This document shows, one piece after another, positions 47,243-57,634 of a stretch of 64,000 nucleotides of DNA (the stretch's first letter is position 1; each line of letters opens with the position of its first letter). Under the pieces are notes generated by a model, which did no database searches, was not told the origin of the DNA, and saw only the letters and a list, made by a program, of their open reading frames with translations. This DNA comes from an uncultured Alphaproteobacteria bacterium (GTDB lineage: Bacteria; Pseudomonadota; Alphaproteobacteria; Pelagibacterales; Pelagibacteraceae). Location of the stretch: assembly GCA_903869725.1 (NCBI GenBank), contig CAIQAD010000002.1:1-64000 (forward strand), given 5' to 3'. A program made the translations under genes and the position numbers.

Positions 47243-48522
47243 TAATTTATTTTATGTTTTTTAAATAGCCAATTAGCATTTTTTAATAGATTTTTATCAT
47301 CATATTTTCTGCCTACTAATTGAATTCCTAGTGGCAAACGTTCAGAATTTTGAATTAGTGGCAAATTAATTGTTGGCATTCCTAAATAAGTCCAAATACT
47401 ACAAAACTCTGGGCTTCCCGTGAAATCCAGGCCTTTAGGTGCAAATCCAGTAGTTGCCGGAGTTATAATAGAGTCAAAGTTTCCTAGAGTATCTGTAAGT
47501 TGGTTATAAATAAGATTCATGTTTTCAACTGCTATCGCATATTCCTTTGCTTTGTAATTTAATCCTCTATTAATTGCTTCTATTAATTTTTTTCCAATTT
47601 TTTCTTTATACTTTTCATAAAAATATGAAAAATTATGAGCCATATCAGTTTCTTGAATTATCTTTTGATAATCATAAGCTTTTTCTAAAAACTTTGGGTT
47701 TTCTATTTTAATAATATTTTTTGAAATTTTATTTATAAAATTTTCAAAAAGTTTTTTTGCTTCTTTTTCTATATTATCCCACTTTGAAGTTTTTAAAAAA
47801 ATAAATTTAGGTTCTTTAATTTTTAAATCATTATTAATATTATCTTTAGATAAAATAGACGAACACATTGAGAGATCCTCAATATTTCTGCTAAAAATTC
47901 CTATTTGATCTAATAAAAATGACTGCTGTAAACATCCTTTTCTAGAAATTATACCATAGGTCGGTTTTATAGCTGTAATTCCACAATAAGAGGCTGGTCT
48001 TATAACTGAACCTGCTGTTTGAGTTCCTATAGAAATTGGTACCATATATGCAGCAACAGCCGCCGCCGATCCACTTGATGATCCGCCTGGTGTTCTTAAA
48101 TAGTCATGTGGATTAGTTGTCTTTCCAGCATCAAAATAAGCTAATTCCGTTGTAACAGTTTTGCCCATAATAATAGCTCCAGCTTTTATTAATAGTTTAG
48201 TTACATCGGATTCCTCTTCTTCTAAATAATTTTCTCTTATTGAAGTACCAAAATAAGTAGGCATGTCTTTTGTTTTAAAAATATCTTTGATTGCCACCGG
48301 TAATCCATGTAAGGGCCCCAATGATTTTCCTGATAATCTCCAATCATCTGAGTCTTTTGCTTTTTTTAAAAAATATTCTTTATCAAAATATATAAAAGCT
48401 TTAACTTTTTTTTCTAATAAATTAATTCTTTGAATTAAACTTTTAGCGACTTGAACTGCTGAGATTTCATTTTTTTTTATTTTATCAACAATCTCTGATG
48501 CTGATAAAAAACAAAGGTCCAT
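47242..48522 (-). CDS. Amidase signature family enzyme
   Basis: GPLHGLPVAIKDIF, TPGGSSSGSAAAVAAYMVPISIGTQTAGSVIRPASYCG (Ser-cisSer-Lys family). Confidence 0.9.
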   Translation of the reverse strand: MDLCFLSASEIVDKIKKNEISAVQVAKSLIQRINLLEKKVKAFIYFDKEYFLKKAKDSDDWRLSGKSLGPLHGLPVAIKDIFKTKDMPTYFGTSIRENYLEEEESDVTKLLIKAGAIIMGKTVTTELAYFDAGKTTNPHDYLRTPGGSSSGSAAAVAAYMVPISIGTQTAGSVIRPASYCGITAIKPTYGIISRKGCLQQSFLLDQIGIFSRNIEDLSMCSSILSKDNINNDLKIKEPKFIFLKTSKWDNIEKEAKKLFENFINKISKNIIKIENPKFLEKAYDYQKIIQETDMAHNFSYFYEKYKEKIGKKLIEAINRGLNYKAKEYAIAVENMNLIYNQLTDTLGNFDSIITPATTGFAPKGLDFTGSPEFCSIWTYLGMPTINLPLIQNSERLPLGIQLVGRKYDDKNLLKNANWLFKKHKIN

Positions 48523-48552
48523 TTTTTAAAATAGAAATAAAAAATTTATTAG

Positions 48553-49272
48553 TTAATGCGCTCCTAAATAGGCAGCTTTGATTGCTGGATCATTTTTAAG
48601 TTTATCTGCAGTACCTTCGACAACGATTTTTCCATTTTCCATAACATAAGCGTAATCTGCAACGTTAAGTGCCGCAACAGCAAACTGTTCAACTAGAAGC
48701 ATTGTGATTCCGCTAGACTTCAATCTAGAGATAATTTTAAAAACCTCTTCAACTAATATTGGTGCCAATCCCATAGAAGGTTCATCTAATAAAATGATTT
48801 CTGGATTTAACATGATTGCACGAGCCATTGCTAACATCTGCTGTTCACCGCCGGACAATGTACCGGCTAATTGATTTCTTCTTTCTTTTAATCTTGGAAA
48901 TAATTCCATTGCTTTTTCTATATCCCCTTTAAAATCTCCTTTAGCTCTACTGCCAGTCAATCTTGGAAACGCGCCAAGTTGCAAATTGTCAAATACTGTT
49001 AATGATGAAAAAACTCTTCGACCTTCAGGTGAATGTGCCAACCCTAAACACGCAATTCTGTAAGATGGCATTTGACTGATGGGTTTTCCATTTAAAGTAA
49101 TGTGGCCAGAAGTACTTTTAATCATGCCAGTGATTGCTCTTAGCGTAGTAGTCTTTCCAGCGCCATTAGCTCCGATCAAAGTTACAATTTTATTTTTAGG
49201 AACTTCAATATTAATATTCTTTAAAACGTTAACTTTTCCGTACCCAGCTTGAAGATCCTTTATGGCTAACAT
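48553..49272 (-). CDS. Branched-chain amino acid/amide-type ABC transporter ATP-binding protein (LivF-like)
   Basis: LIGANGAGKTTTLRAITG, LSGGEQQMLAMARAIMLNPEIILLDEPSMGLAP. Confidence 0.92.
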   Translation of the reverse strand: MLAIKDLQAGYGKVNVLKNINIEVPKNKIVTLIGANGAGKTTTLRAITGMIKSTSGHITLNGKPISQMPSYRIACLGLAHSPEGRRVFSSLTVFDNLQLGAFPRLTGSRAKGDFKGDIEKAMELFPRLKERRNQLAGTLSGGEQQMLAMARAIMLNPEIILLDEPSMGLAPILVEEVFKIISRLKSSGITMLLVEQFAVAALNVADYAYVMENGKIVVEGTADKLKNDPAIKAAYLGAH

Positions 49273-49289
49273 ATTTCAATAAATCCTAT

Positions 49290-51224
49290 CTATGCGGTTT
49301 CTGCTCCTAAATAAGCTTCGATCACTTTTTTATTCGCTTGAACTTCTTTAGGTTTTCCTTCTGCAATTTTTTGACCAAAATCTAGAACAGATATCGTATC
49401 CGAAATTGCCATAACAACTTCCATATGATGTTCAATTAAAATTATAGTAATTCCGTGTTCTTTAATTCTAGAAATAATTTTCAAAAGTTCTTTAATATCT
49501 GGAGCGGTAAGTCCAGCTGCTGGTTCATCTAATAAAAGTAAATTTGAATCCAGTGCAAGCGCCCTTGCTATTTCTAATAATCTTTGTTTGCCGTAAGGAA
49601 GATTTCTTGCCTCTTCATTTGCAAGCTCATTTAGACCTACAAATTTTAGCAAACTATAAGCTCGTTGTTTTGCATTTACTTCTTCTTTTTTAAAACGAGG
49701 CAAATTTAAAGCAATCTCCAACAAGTTTGATTTATAAGTATGATTTAAAGCCACCATAATATTTTCGATAGCCGTCATTTCGCTAAATAATTGAACGTTT
49801 TGAAAAGTTCTAGCAATACCAGATAATGCAATTTTTGCAGATGTTTGTCCTACTATACTTTTGTCTGAAAATTCTACATTACCACTAGTTGGGACATAAA
49901 TTCCTGTCAGCACATTTATTAAAGTGCTTTTTCCAGAACCATTAGGTCCAATCAATCCATGGATCGTTCCTTTTTTTACTATCAAATCAACGTCGTTAAG
50001 CGCTTTTAACCCTCCGAACTGCATCAAAACTGACTTTAAATTAAGCAAAATTTTAGATGTTGATGAATTTTTTGCATAAAGAATCGCATCTTCATTTGAA
50101 AGTTTTGATAATTCAACGTCATCTCTCGACTTATTTTTTGAAGAAAATATCGATATGTAAAAATTTCTAGAAAACCCAACAATTCCATCTTGTAAATAAT
50201 AAACAACTAGAAGAATCATGCATCCAAAAATAGTTAAGCGCCAATCTCCTATACTTTTTATAATATATGAAAAAACTACTAAACTTATGACGCTAGCAAT
50301 TGGAACAAAAACTTTTTTAAAAGTTGAAAGCTTTTTTGAAACTAAAATTACAGCGCCAACAATAATTATTGCCGCAAGTACAGTTGCTACATTTCTAAAA
50401 AGATAAACATCGCTTAGTAGCTGAGGCAAAATTATAATAATTGCAGCACCAATAAAAGCTCCAAGTCTTGTTTTACGTCCACCCATTATAATCGCTAATA
50501 AAAATAAAACTGTAAGTTCAAAACTATAAGTGTTTGGAGAAATATATTGTTCTGAAAAAGCATATAAACATCCAGATAAGCCTGCAAAGCCAGCACTAAT
50601 AACAAAAGCGTAAACTTTATATTTATAAACTGAAACTCCCATGCAATCACAAGCGACTGGACTATCTCTTAGCGCTTCAAAAGCTCTTCCTAATCTTGAT
50701 TTTAATATTCTATTTACAACTATCAAACTTAAAATAGAAAGAGATAATACAATCCAAAAATAATGAATGGTTTGAGTTTGAAATCCAAAAATAACTGGTT
50801 TTAATAATTTGATACCAAGAGGGCCTTCGGTTAAAAAAGTCATTTCATTAATCAAAATTTGTATAATAGTTCCAAATGCCAATGTAACCATAGCCATATA
50901 AGGACCAAGCACTTTAAGTGCTGGCAATGCTAAAATTAAACCGAAAATACAAGCAATAATAATCGCTAATGGAACTATAACAATAAAAGGAGCTCCCAAT
51001 TTAAAATACAGAATTCCAGCGACATAAGCACCTATACCAAATAAACCTGCATGCCCTAAAGAGACTTGACCCGTATATCCTACAACAATATCTAAGCCAA
51101 AAAGAAGAATAGAATAAATAAGTATTCTTTCTACCATATGAACATAATATTCATTGTGAATAAAAATTGGAAAAATAGATAATAAGATTATTCCTATAGT
51201 TATAAATAAATATTTTGACTTCAT
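49290..51224 (-). CDS. Fused LivM-like permease and LivG-like ATP-binding protein
   Basis: N-terminal multi-TM LivM domain (LDIVVGYTGQVSLGHAGLFGIGAY) joined in one 644-aa ORF to a LivG ATPase (GLIGPNGSGKSTLINVLTGIY, LPYGKQRLLEIARALALDSNLLLLDEPAAGL). Confidence 0.92.
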   Translation of the reverse strand: MKSKYLFITIGIILLSIFPIFIHNEYYVHMVERILIYSILLFGLDIVVGYTGQVSLGHAGLFGIGAYVAGILYFKLGAPFIVIVPLAIIIACIFGLILALPALKVLGPYMAMVTLAFGTIIQILINEMTFLTEGPLGIKLLKPVIFGFQTQTIHYFWIVLSLSILSLIVVNRILKSRLGRAFEALRDSPVACDCMGVSVYKYKVYAFVISAGFAGLSGCLYAFSEQYISPNTYSFELTVLFLLAIIMGGRKTRLGAFIGAAIIIILPQLLSDVYLFRNVATVLAAIIIVGAVILVSKKLSTFKKVFVPIASVISLVVFSYIIKSIGDWRLTIFGCMILLVVYYLQDGIVGFSRNFYISIFSSKNKSRDDVELSKLSNEDAILYAKNSSTSKILLNLKSVLMQFGGLKALNDVDLIVKKGTIHGLIGPNGSGKSTLINVLTGIYVPTSGNVEFSDKSIVGQTSAKIALSGIARTFQNVQLFSEMTAIENIMVALNHTYKSNLLEIALNLPRFKKEEVNAKQRAYSLLKFVGLNELANEEARNLPYGKQRLLEIARALALDSNLLLLDEPAAGLTAPDIKELLKIISRIKEHGITIILIEHHMEVVMAISDTISVLDFGQKIAEGKPKEVQANKKVIEAYLGAETA

Positions 51225-51226
51225 GT

Positions 51227-52102
51227 CTAAACTTTTTTTATAGTTGTTTTGCCAAATAAACCTGATGGTTTAATCGAAAGAACAATCAATAATATAATTA
51301 GACTTGGAACATCTTTATAACCTGTTGAGATATAAAACCCTGTCAAAGTTTCACTTATACCTAATATAATTCCACCTACAATAATTCCAAAACCACTCGA
51401 TAATCCTCCAACAATTGCCACTGCAAAAGCTTTTAAGCCTAAAGAGCCGCCAGCACTTGCTCCTGCTAAAGTTAAAGGTGCAATTAACACACCAGCAAAG
51501 CAAGCTGTTAGAGAAGATAGCGCATATGAAAAAGTAATTACCAAAGAAGTATTAATTCCCATTAATCCTGAAGCGTCTCTATCATTGGCAGTAGCAATAA
51601 CAGCTTTTCCATAAATTGATTTCCGATTAAAAATTTCAACCATCAACATCATGGCAACTGCGCCGATCACAACTAAGATTTCCATTGGTAAAATATTTGC
51701 TCCAAATATTTTTAAAGGTTCATCTGCTACAGGTCCTTGAAATCTATACGTTCCTCTTCCCCAAATATTTTCAGCAAGATTTCTAAAAATGACACCCAGT
51801 GCAATTGTTGACATGATCCAACCAAACTCAGATTTTATTTTAATAGCTGGGCGAACTCCAAAATATTCAACTACTGAACCTTGTACTAAGCCAAAAATAC
51901 AAACAATTGGAATAATTAACCAATAATTAACGCCTAAATTAGAAAGAGTTAAACCAACCATTGCTCCAAGCATTAAAGCTTCGCCTTGACCAAAATTTAA
52001 GGTAGAGGATGTAGCAAAAGTTAACTGATATCCAAAAGCAATAACTCCATAGATCATTCCTAAAGCAATTCCGCTATAAATAAGCTGAATAAAAATGTCC
52101 AT
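51227..52102 (-). CDS. LivH-like ABC transporter permease
   Basis: IQLIYSGIALGMIYGVIAFGYQLTFATSSTLNFGQGEALMLGAM; adjacent to other liv genes. Confidence 0.92.
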   Translation of the reverse strand: MDIFIQLIYSGIALGMIYGVIAFGYQLTFATSSTLNFGQGEALMLGAMVGLTLSNLGVNYWLIIPIVCIFGLVQGSVVEYFGVRPAIKIKSEFGWIMSTIALGVIFRNLAENIWGRGTYRFQGPVADEPLKIFGANILPMEILVVIGAVAMMLMVEIFNRKSIYGKAVIATANDRDASGLMGINTSLVITFSYALSSLTACFAGVLIAPLTLAGASAGGSLGLKAFAVAIVGGLSSGFGIIVGGIILGISETLTGFYISTGYKDVPSLIILLIVLSIKPSGLFGKTTIKKV

Positions 52103-52174
52103 GGACTTCCTTAATTCCCGTTAAATTAAAAATAACATAAACAAGTTAACAATTTTTATAATTAACTCAAACAA

Positions 52175-52205
52175 AAAACGCCACGTCTTTTGGACATGGC
52201 GTTTT
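52175..52205 (-). terminator. Intrinsic terminator/attenuator between the SBP gene and livH
   Basis: AAAACGCCA 52175-52183 / TGGCGTTTT 52197-52205 with inner GTC/GAC; on the minus-strand transcript the stem ends in GGCGTTTTTTG. Confidence 0.8.
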
Positions 52206-52238
52206 AAGAAAATAAAAAATAAATATTTTTATTTTAGA

Positions 52239-53417
52239 TTATTTTTCACCAACAGCTACAACTTTTGCATCCTTTACAATGCCCATAGTAACATCTTTTA
52301 CTGTGATAGCATCATGGTCAGTGCTTGAAAAAGGTTTGTTGTAAGTTTTAACTACACCAACAACTGGTGTTTTTAAATCTTCCAATGCAAGACGTATTTT
52401 GTCACCATCTGTGCTTCCTGCCTGCTTAATAGCAGCAGCTAACAAATAAACAGAATCATACCCTTGAGCAGCAGAAACTGGTGAGTCTATTCTACCATTC
52501 TTAGGATTAAATTCTTTTAAGTAAGCAGCAACAAATGTTTTGCGTTTAGCTGTATTTTGTTGAGATTGAATAAATGTTTCTGGCATTATTGCACCTTCTC
52601 CATTTTTTCCAGCTGAGTCTATGTAGTTAGCCATTGATAATGTCCAACTGCCAATCATAGGAACTTTCCAACCTACTTTAGCCATAGAGTTTGCAATTTG
52701 TGCAAGTTCAGGTCCAATTGCATATGTTAAAATAACATCTGCACCAGCGCTTTTAGCTTTTAAAACTTGAGCTGTCATATCAACATCACCGACATTGAAT
52801 TTTTCTTCAGCTACGGGCGTAATACCTTTTGCAGCTAAAGCTTTTTTCAAATCAGCAAGTCCTAATTGTCCATAATTTGTAGAGTCTGCTAAGATCGCAG
52901 GTTTTTTAAATCCTTTAACGCCGATTGCATAATTTGCAATCATCGGAGCTTGAATTTCATCTCTAGCAGAAGTTCTAAAAATAAACTTATCTTTAGCATC
53001 TGCAAATTGAACTTTAGTAATCGCTGTTGCTGTTGATACGTTGTTTATTACAGGAATCTTTGCCTCTTGAAAAAAACGATGAGATGCAAGTGATACGCCA
53101 CTATTAATGTATCCAACCATTGCTACTATTTTTTCTCTATTGATTAACTCTTGAGCAATTTCGACTCCACGTTCATTCTTTGCTTCATCGTCCCTCTCAA
53201 CTAGTTCAATTTTTTTTCCAAGAACACCACCAGCTGCATTAATTTCTTTTGCTGCTAGTCGAACTCCATCGCGCATACTCACACCCATTGAAGATGATCC
53301 ACCCGTAAATGGTCCATCAACTCCAATTTTTATAGTTTGAGCAAACGCAGTACCTGCAATCATGGTTCCAAAAAGAACGCACAATGCAAATGATAGTTTG
53401 TTTATATTTTTTAACAT
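52239..53417 (-). CDS. Branched-chain amino acid/amide-type ABC transporter substrate-binding protein (LivJ-like)
   Basis: Signal peptide ending TAFA; IKIGVDGPFTGGSSSMGVSMRDGVRLAAKEINAAGGVLGKKIELVERDD. Confidence 0.92.
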   Translation of the reverse strand: MLKNINKLSFALCVLFGTMIAGTAFAQTIKIGVDGPFTGGSSSMGVSMRDGVRLAAKEINAAGGVLGKKIELVERDDEAKNERGVEIAQELINREKIVAMVGYINSGVSLASHRFFQEAKIPVINNVSTATAITKVQFADAKDKFIFRTSARDEIQAPMIANYAIGVKGFKKPAILADSTNYGQLGLADLKKALAAKGITPVAEEKFNVGDVDMTAQVLKAKSAGADVILTYAIGPELAQIANSMAKVGWKVPMIGSWTLSMANYIDSAGKNGEGAIMPETFIQSQQNTAKRKTFVAAYLKEFNPKNGRIDSPVSAAQGYDSVYLLAAAIKQAGSTDGDKIRLALEDLKTPVVGVVKTYNKPFSSTDHDAITVKDVTMGIVKDAKVVAVGEK

Positions 53418-53583
53418 TTAGTTTTCCCTTATTTAGTTAATTAACTGGAAGTGATTAAAACAAAAAAATACATTAGAGTCTCGCAAAAAAACGCTTGTAG
53501 TAAAATGAAAATATTTAAATTACTACTTAAAGTTGTATAATAATTTCACAATTTTGTTTTTTTACCTTATAGGTCTCCGCCTC

Positions 53584-54180
53584 ATGGATTTTTTTTCAAA
53601 AGACCTAATAAGTTTTACACAAATTATTTTTGTAAATATTGTGTTATCAGCGGATAATATAATTCTCATATCAGTAACAGCTTCAAAATTTTCAGAAAAA
53701 ATTAAAAAAAAAATTTTATTTTACGGCGCTTTTTTTGCAGTCTTTTTAAGAATTATTTTTACTAGTAGTGTAACATTTGTCTTTCAGTTTAAAGGTATAA
53801 AAACAATTGGCGGAATTTTGTTAATTTGGGTTTGCTATCAAGCATATCAAGATATTGTAAATAAAAAAAATAATCAAAATTTAAATAAAAATTTACTTAA
53901 CATACCTATTAAATCTAGAATTTTTAAAGCAATTATTACAATTGCTATAACAGATATTTTTTTAGGGCTTGATAATATTATTGCTGTGGCGGGTGTAGCT
54001 CAGGATAATTATTTTATATTAATTTCTGGACTAATAATTTCCATCGCAGCTATTACTATATTTTCAAATTTTATTGCTAAATATATAAAACGCTATAAGT
54101 GGATTGCTGTTATTGGATTGTTTGTAATTATTTCAGTTGCTGTAAAAATGATTTACAACGATTTTGAGTTTTTAATTTAA
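53584..54180 (+). CDS. TerC-family integral membrane protein
   Basis: QIIFVNIVLSADNIILI, ITDIFLGLDNIIAVAGVA. Start refined from 53533 because TATAAT (53536-53541) lies inside the extended ORF. Confidence 0.85.
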   Translation: MDFFSKDLISFTQIIFVNIVLSADNIILISVTASKFSEKIKKKILFYGAFFAVFLRIIFTSSVTFVFQFKGIKTIGGILLIWVCYQAYQDIVNKKNNQNLNKNLLNIPIKSRIFKAIITIAITDIFLGLDNIIAVAGVAQDNYFILISGLIISIAAITIFSNFIAKYIKRYKWIAVIGLFVIISVAVKMIYNDFEFLI

Positions 54181-55125
54181 TCGATCTTTCGGTTTTTTGT
54201 TATTAAAAAAATTTTCTAAATTATCAATAGATCTATTTCCCATTGCTACACGAGTTTTTAAAGTTGCGCTTCCAAGATGAGGTAGTACAAAAACATTATT
54301 AAGTTTTAGATATTCTGGATGAATTTTTGGTTCTCCGTTATATACATCTAAGCCTAATGCAAAAATTTTTTCACTTTTTAAAGCTTTAATCATTGCAAGG
54401 TCATCAATAATGTCACCTCTTGCTGTATTGCTTACAACAGCTTCATTTGGGAGATATTTTATGGAATTTTCGTTTATTAGATGTGTTGTCTCTTTAGTTG
54501 CCGGACAATTTATAGATAAAAATTCACTATTATTAAAAAGTGACTTAATATTGTCATGATAAATTGCCCCCTCTTCCATTGCGGTGCTTAATTTTGTTCT
54601 GTTATGATAATGTATCTCCATTCCAAAAGCTTTGGCTCTTTTAGCAATAGCTCTTCCAATTCTTCCCATACCTAAAATTCCAAGCTTTGCATTAGACATT
54701 TCTTTTCCTAACAAAAAATTACATGCCCAAGTCCATTTTTGACTTTCTGCCATTTGTCTACCTTCATATGCTCTTCTTGCAGCTCCAAGTAATGTTAAAA
54801 TTGCAATTTCAGCAGTTGAATCAGTTAAAACTTCTGGAGTGTTAGTCACGATAATTCCATTTTTAGTAGCCAAATTAATATCAATATTATTATAGCCAAC
54901 AGAATAACTTGCAATAATTTTTACTGATTTAGAAAGCTTTTCAAAAACATACGAGTCAAATTTGTTTCCTCCAATGCAAAGTATACCATCACAGTCTTTT
55001 GAAAGTTCTATTAGTTCATCAGAGGAATAAACTTTATCTTGTTCATTTAATTTAACATCAAATAATTTCTTTATTCGATCTTCATTTTCCTTTAATAATT
55101 TTCTTGTAACCAATATTTTTTTCAT
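54172..55125 (-). CDS. D-2-hydroxyacid dehydrogenase (glyoxylate/hydroxypyruvate reductase-like)
   Basis: YSVGYNNIDINLATKNGIIVTNTPEVLTDSTAEIAI, LGILGMGRIGRAIAKRAKAFGM, ALGLDVYNGEP. Confidence 0.9.
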   Translation of the reverse strand: MKKILVTRKLLKENEDRIKKLFDVKLNEQDKVYSSDELIELSKDCDGILCIGGNKFDSYVFEKLSKSVKIIASYSVGYNNIDINLATKNGIIVTNTPEVLTDSTAEIAILTLLGAARRAYEGRQMAESQKWTWACNFLLGKEMSNAKLGILGMGRIGRAIAKRAKAFGMEIHYHNRTKLSTAMEEGAIYHDNIKSLFNNSEFLSINCPATKETTHLINENSIKYLPNEAVVSNTARGDIIDDLAMIKALKSEKIFALGLDVYNGEPKIHPEYLKLNNVFVLPHLGSATLKTRVAMGNRSIDNLENFFNNKKPKDRLN

Positions 55126-56420
55126 AAAGAACTAATTGCTAAAGGTCTTTTACCACCTGTATACCAATCTAAAATTTCAATAGTGTGCACAATTGGAATT
55201 GCAGTTGCAGTTCCAATTTGAGTTATACATCCAATATTTCCTGTTGATATAAAGTCTGGTTTTACTTTGTTAATATTCTCAATTTTTCTTTTAAGTAGCT
55301 CTTCTGCCATTGCATCTTGCAGCAAATTGTAAGTTCCAGCAGAACCGCAGCATAAATGACCATCTGGAATTTCAACAATTTCATTACCGGTTTTTTTTAA
55401 TAAATCAAAAGGTTTTGTGTGTAACTTTTGTCCATGCTGCATTGAACAAGCAGAATGATAAGCAATCTTAAATTTTCGATCTAGTTGTATATAATTTAAT
55501 TTAATATTTTTACCCAAATATTCAGAAACATCTTTTGCTAACTCAGAAATTATTTTTGCTTTTTTTCTTAATTCTTTATCTGGGTGATCTCTAAAAATAT
55601 ATCCATAATCTTTTAAAGTCGTTCCGCATCCAGAAGTAGTGACTAATATTGCATCTATCTTTTTTTCTTCATAACATCTGTACCAATATTCAATGTTATT
55701 AATAAAAGACTTGTGTGCTAAAGTTTCTTTTCCCAAATGATGATTAAGTGAACCACAACAATCAATTTCTTTTATAACGATAACCTCTACACCGTGTCTA
55801 TTCAAAATATTAATTGTAGAATCGTTTATTTGTGGTGAAATAACTCGTTGTACACAACCAGTTAGCAACGCAACTTTTGCATATACTTTTCCTTTAGCAT
55901 TATAGATTTGTTTATTCTCGATATTAGATTTTGGAAAAGAACTTGGCATATAATATATCATTTTTCTAATTCTTTTCGGTAATAAAAATCTAAAGGGGTA
56001 AACAACTCTAGAAAGGTATCCTATAATTTTAAACAATCTTGGATTTGGAAGTATTTTGGATAATAAAGATCTTAAAAATCTTTCGAATATTGGCCTTTTA
56101 AAAGTTTTTTCAATATGATTGCGAGCATGATCTATAAGATGCATATAATTCACTCCTGAAGGACAAGTTGTCATGCACGCATAGCAAGATAAACAGCGAT
56201 CAATATGCTTTGCTATTTTTTCATTAGCTGGCTTATCTTTTTCCAGCATATCTTTAATTAAATATATGCGACCTCGCGGACCATCTAACTCATCTCCTAA
56301 AACTTGATAAGTTGGGCATGTCGCATTACAAAATCCGCAATGTACGCATTTTCTTATAATTTTTTCAGAAGCATTTACATCTCTATTTTGTAATTGTTTT
56401 TTATTAAAGTCTGTTTGCAT
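55122..56420 (-). CDS. glcF: Glycolate oxidase iron-sulfur subunit
   Basis: CVHCGFCNATCPTY, CLSCYACMTTCPSGVNY, CCG motifs. Confidence 0.92.
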   Translation of the reverse strand: MQTDFNKKQLQNRDVNASEKIIRKCVHCGFCNATCPTYQVLGDELDGPRGRIYLIKDMLEKDKPANEKIAKHIDRCLSCYACMTTCPSGVNYMHLIDHARNHIEKTFKRPIFERFLRSLLSKILPNPRLFKIIGYLSRVVYPFRFLLPKRIRKMIYYMPSSFPKSNIENKQIYNAKGKVYAKVALLTGCVQRVISPQINDSTINILNRHGVEVIVIKEIDCCGSLNHHLGKETLAHKSFINNIEYWYRCYEEKKIDAILVTTSGCGTTLKDYGYIFRDHPDKELRKKAKIISELAKDVSEYLGKNIKLNYIQLDRKFKIAYHSACSMQHGQKLHTKPFDLLKKTGNEIVEIPDGHLCCGSAGTYNLLQDAMAEELLKRKIENINKVKPDFISTGNIGCITQIGTATAIPIVHTIEILDWYTGGKRPLAISSL

Positions 56421-57634
56421 TATATTTCTAAATACATCTTTCCTGGGCTTAATATTTTTTTTGGATCAAAACTTTCTTTAACTTTTAAAGATAACATCTT
56501 AATATTTTCATCTACAGTAGTTAAGAACTCTTCTCTGATACGAACGTGATTTGGAGCTTTAATAATTGTCATATGTCCATTAAAGATAATTATTTGTTTT
56601 CTTAATTGTCTTAATAAAACCGAATCTCCTTTAGGAACTTCGCACCAAATAAGATTACCAGCCCAATCGACAACATATTTTAAATCTTCGTTTTCAAATT
56701 TATTAATAAATTTATTAACATAAGTTGGTGGCAACACAATTTTAACAATTATATTTTCGCTATTATTAAAAAATTGTAAATCACTTGTATCACGCCAAAA
56801 AATTCTCGACTGGTAATTTTCAAGAATAGAAATATTTTTTTTGTATTCATCAAATACATTTTTTAAAGAATTAATTCTTTCTGTTACTGAAATTTTTGGA
56901 CCTTCAATTCTTAATGCCGTAATTGACGTGCTTGTGTCTAAGTCGTTAAGTTTAAAAAATTTAGACATATTTTGAGGATAAAAACATGCTCCTGAAATTT
57001 CAAAAGAAGTTTGCATCGATTTTAAAAAAAAACTTAAAGCTTTTTCAAGATTTATATTATTAATTAATAATGTCTGACATTCTTCGTTTTTGGGATGAAC
57101 TTTTAGGACAATTTCTGTCAAAGCAAGTAATGTTCCATATGAGCCCGCAATAAGCTTACTTAAATCATACCCGGTAACATTTTTAACTACTGTTCCGCCA
57201 GATTTTATAACTTCTCCTTTGCCATTAACTCCTTGAATTCCCAAAATATGATCTCTTAATGCCCCAACCTTAAATCTTCTTGATCCAGACAAATTACAAG
57301 CGACGGCGCCTCCAACAGAGCCTGGGTTACTCTTGCCAGAATATAAATGACCAAGATCAGCTGGTTCAAATACTAATTCTTGATTTTTTTTATCTAATTC
57401 AGACTCAACAAGTTTTAAAGATGTACCGGCTTTAACTTTGATATAAAGTTCTTCAGGAAAGTATTCAATAATACCATCTAATTTTTTTAATTGTAAAATT
57501 TTTGAGGTTTCAATAAATCTACCTATGGGTTTAGTTGAATGACCAGTAATTTCAATTGAAGTTTGGTCAGCAAAACATTGTTTTACAAAATCTGATAATT
57601 CGTTTTCGCTAACTGGCGAATATATTTCTGACAT
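56420..57634 (-). CDS. glcE: Glycolate oxidase FAD-binding subunit
   Basis: FAD-binding GSVGGAVACNLSGSRRFKVGALRDHILGIQGVNGKG; position between glcD and glcF. Confidence 0.92.
   Translation of the reverse strand: MSEIYSPVSENELSDFVKQCFADQTSIEITGHSTKPIGRFIETSKILQLKKLDGIIEYFPEELYIKVKAGTSLKLVESELDKKNQELVFEPADLGHLYSGKSNPGSVGGAVACNLSGSRRFKVGALRDHILGIQGVNGKGEVIKSGGTVVKNVTGYDLSKLIAGSYGTLLALTEIVLKVHPKNEECQTLLINNINLEKALSFFLKSMQTSFEISGACFYPQNMSKFFKLNDLDTSTSITALRIEGPKISVTERINSLKNVFDEYKKNISILENYQSRIFWRDTSDLQFFNNSENIIVKIVLPPTYVNKFINKFENEDLKYVVDWAGNLIWCEVPKGDSVLLRQLRKQIIIFNGHMTIIKAPNHVRIREEFLTTVDENIKMLSLKVKESFDPKKILSPGKMYLEI

Noticed and set aside
53520-53583. Possible yybP-ykoY manganese riboswitch before the TerC-family gene
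   Set aside because: The leader after TATAAT (53536-53541) is only about 36 nt. It contains just a tiny ACCT-TAT-AGGT hairpin and lacks the conserved yybP-ykoY core.
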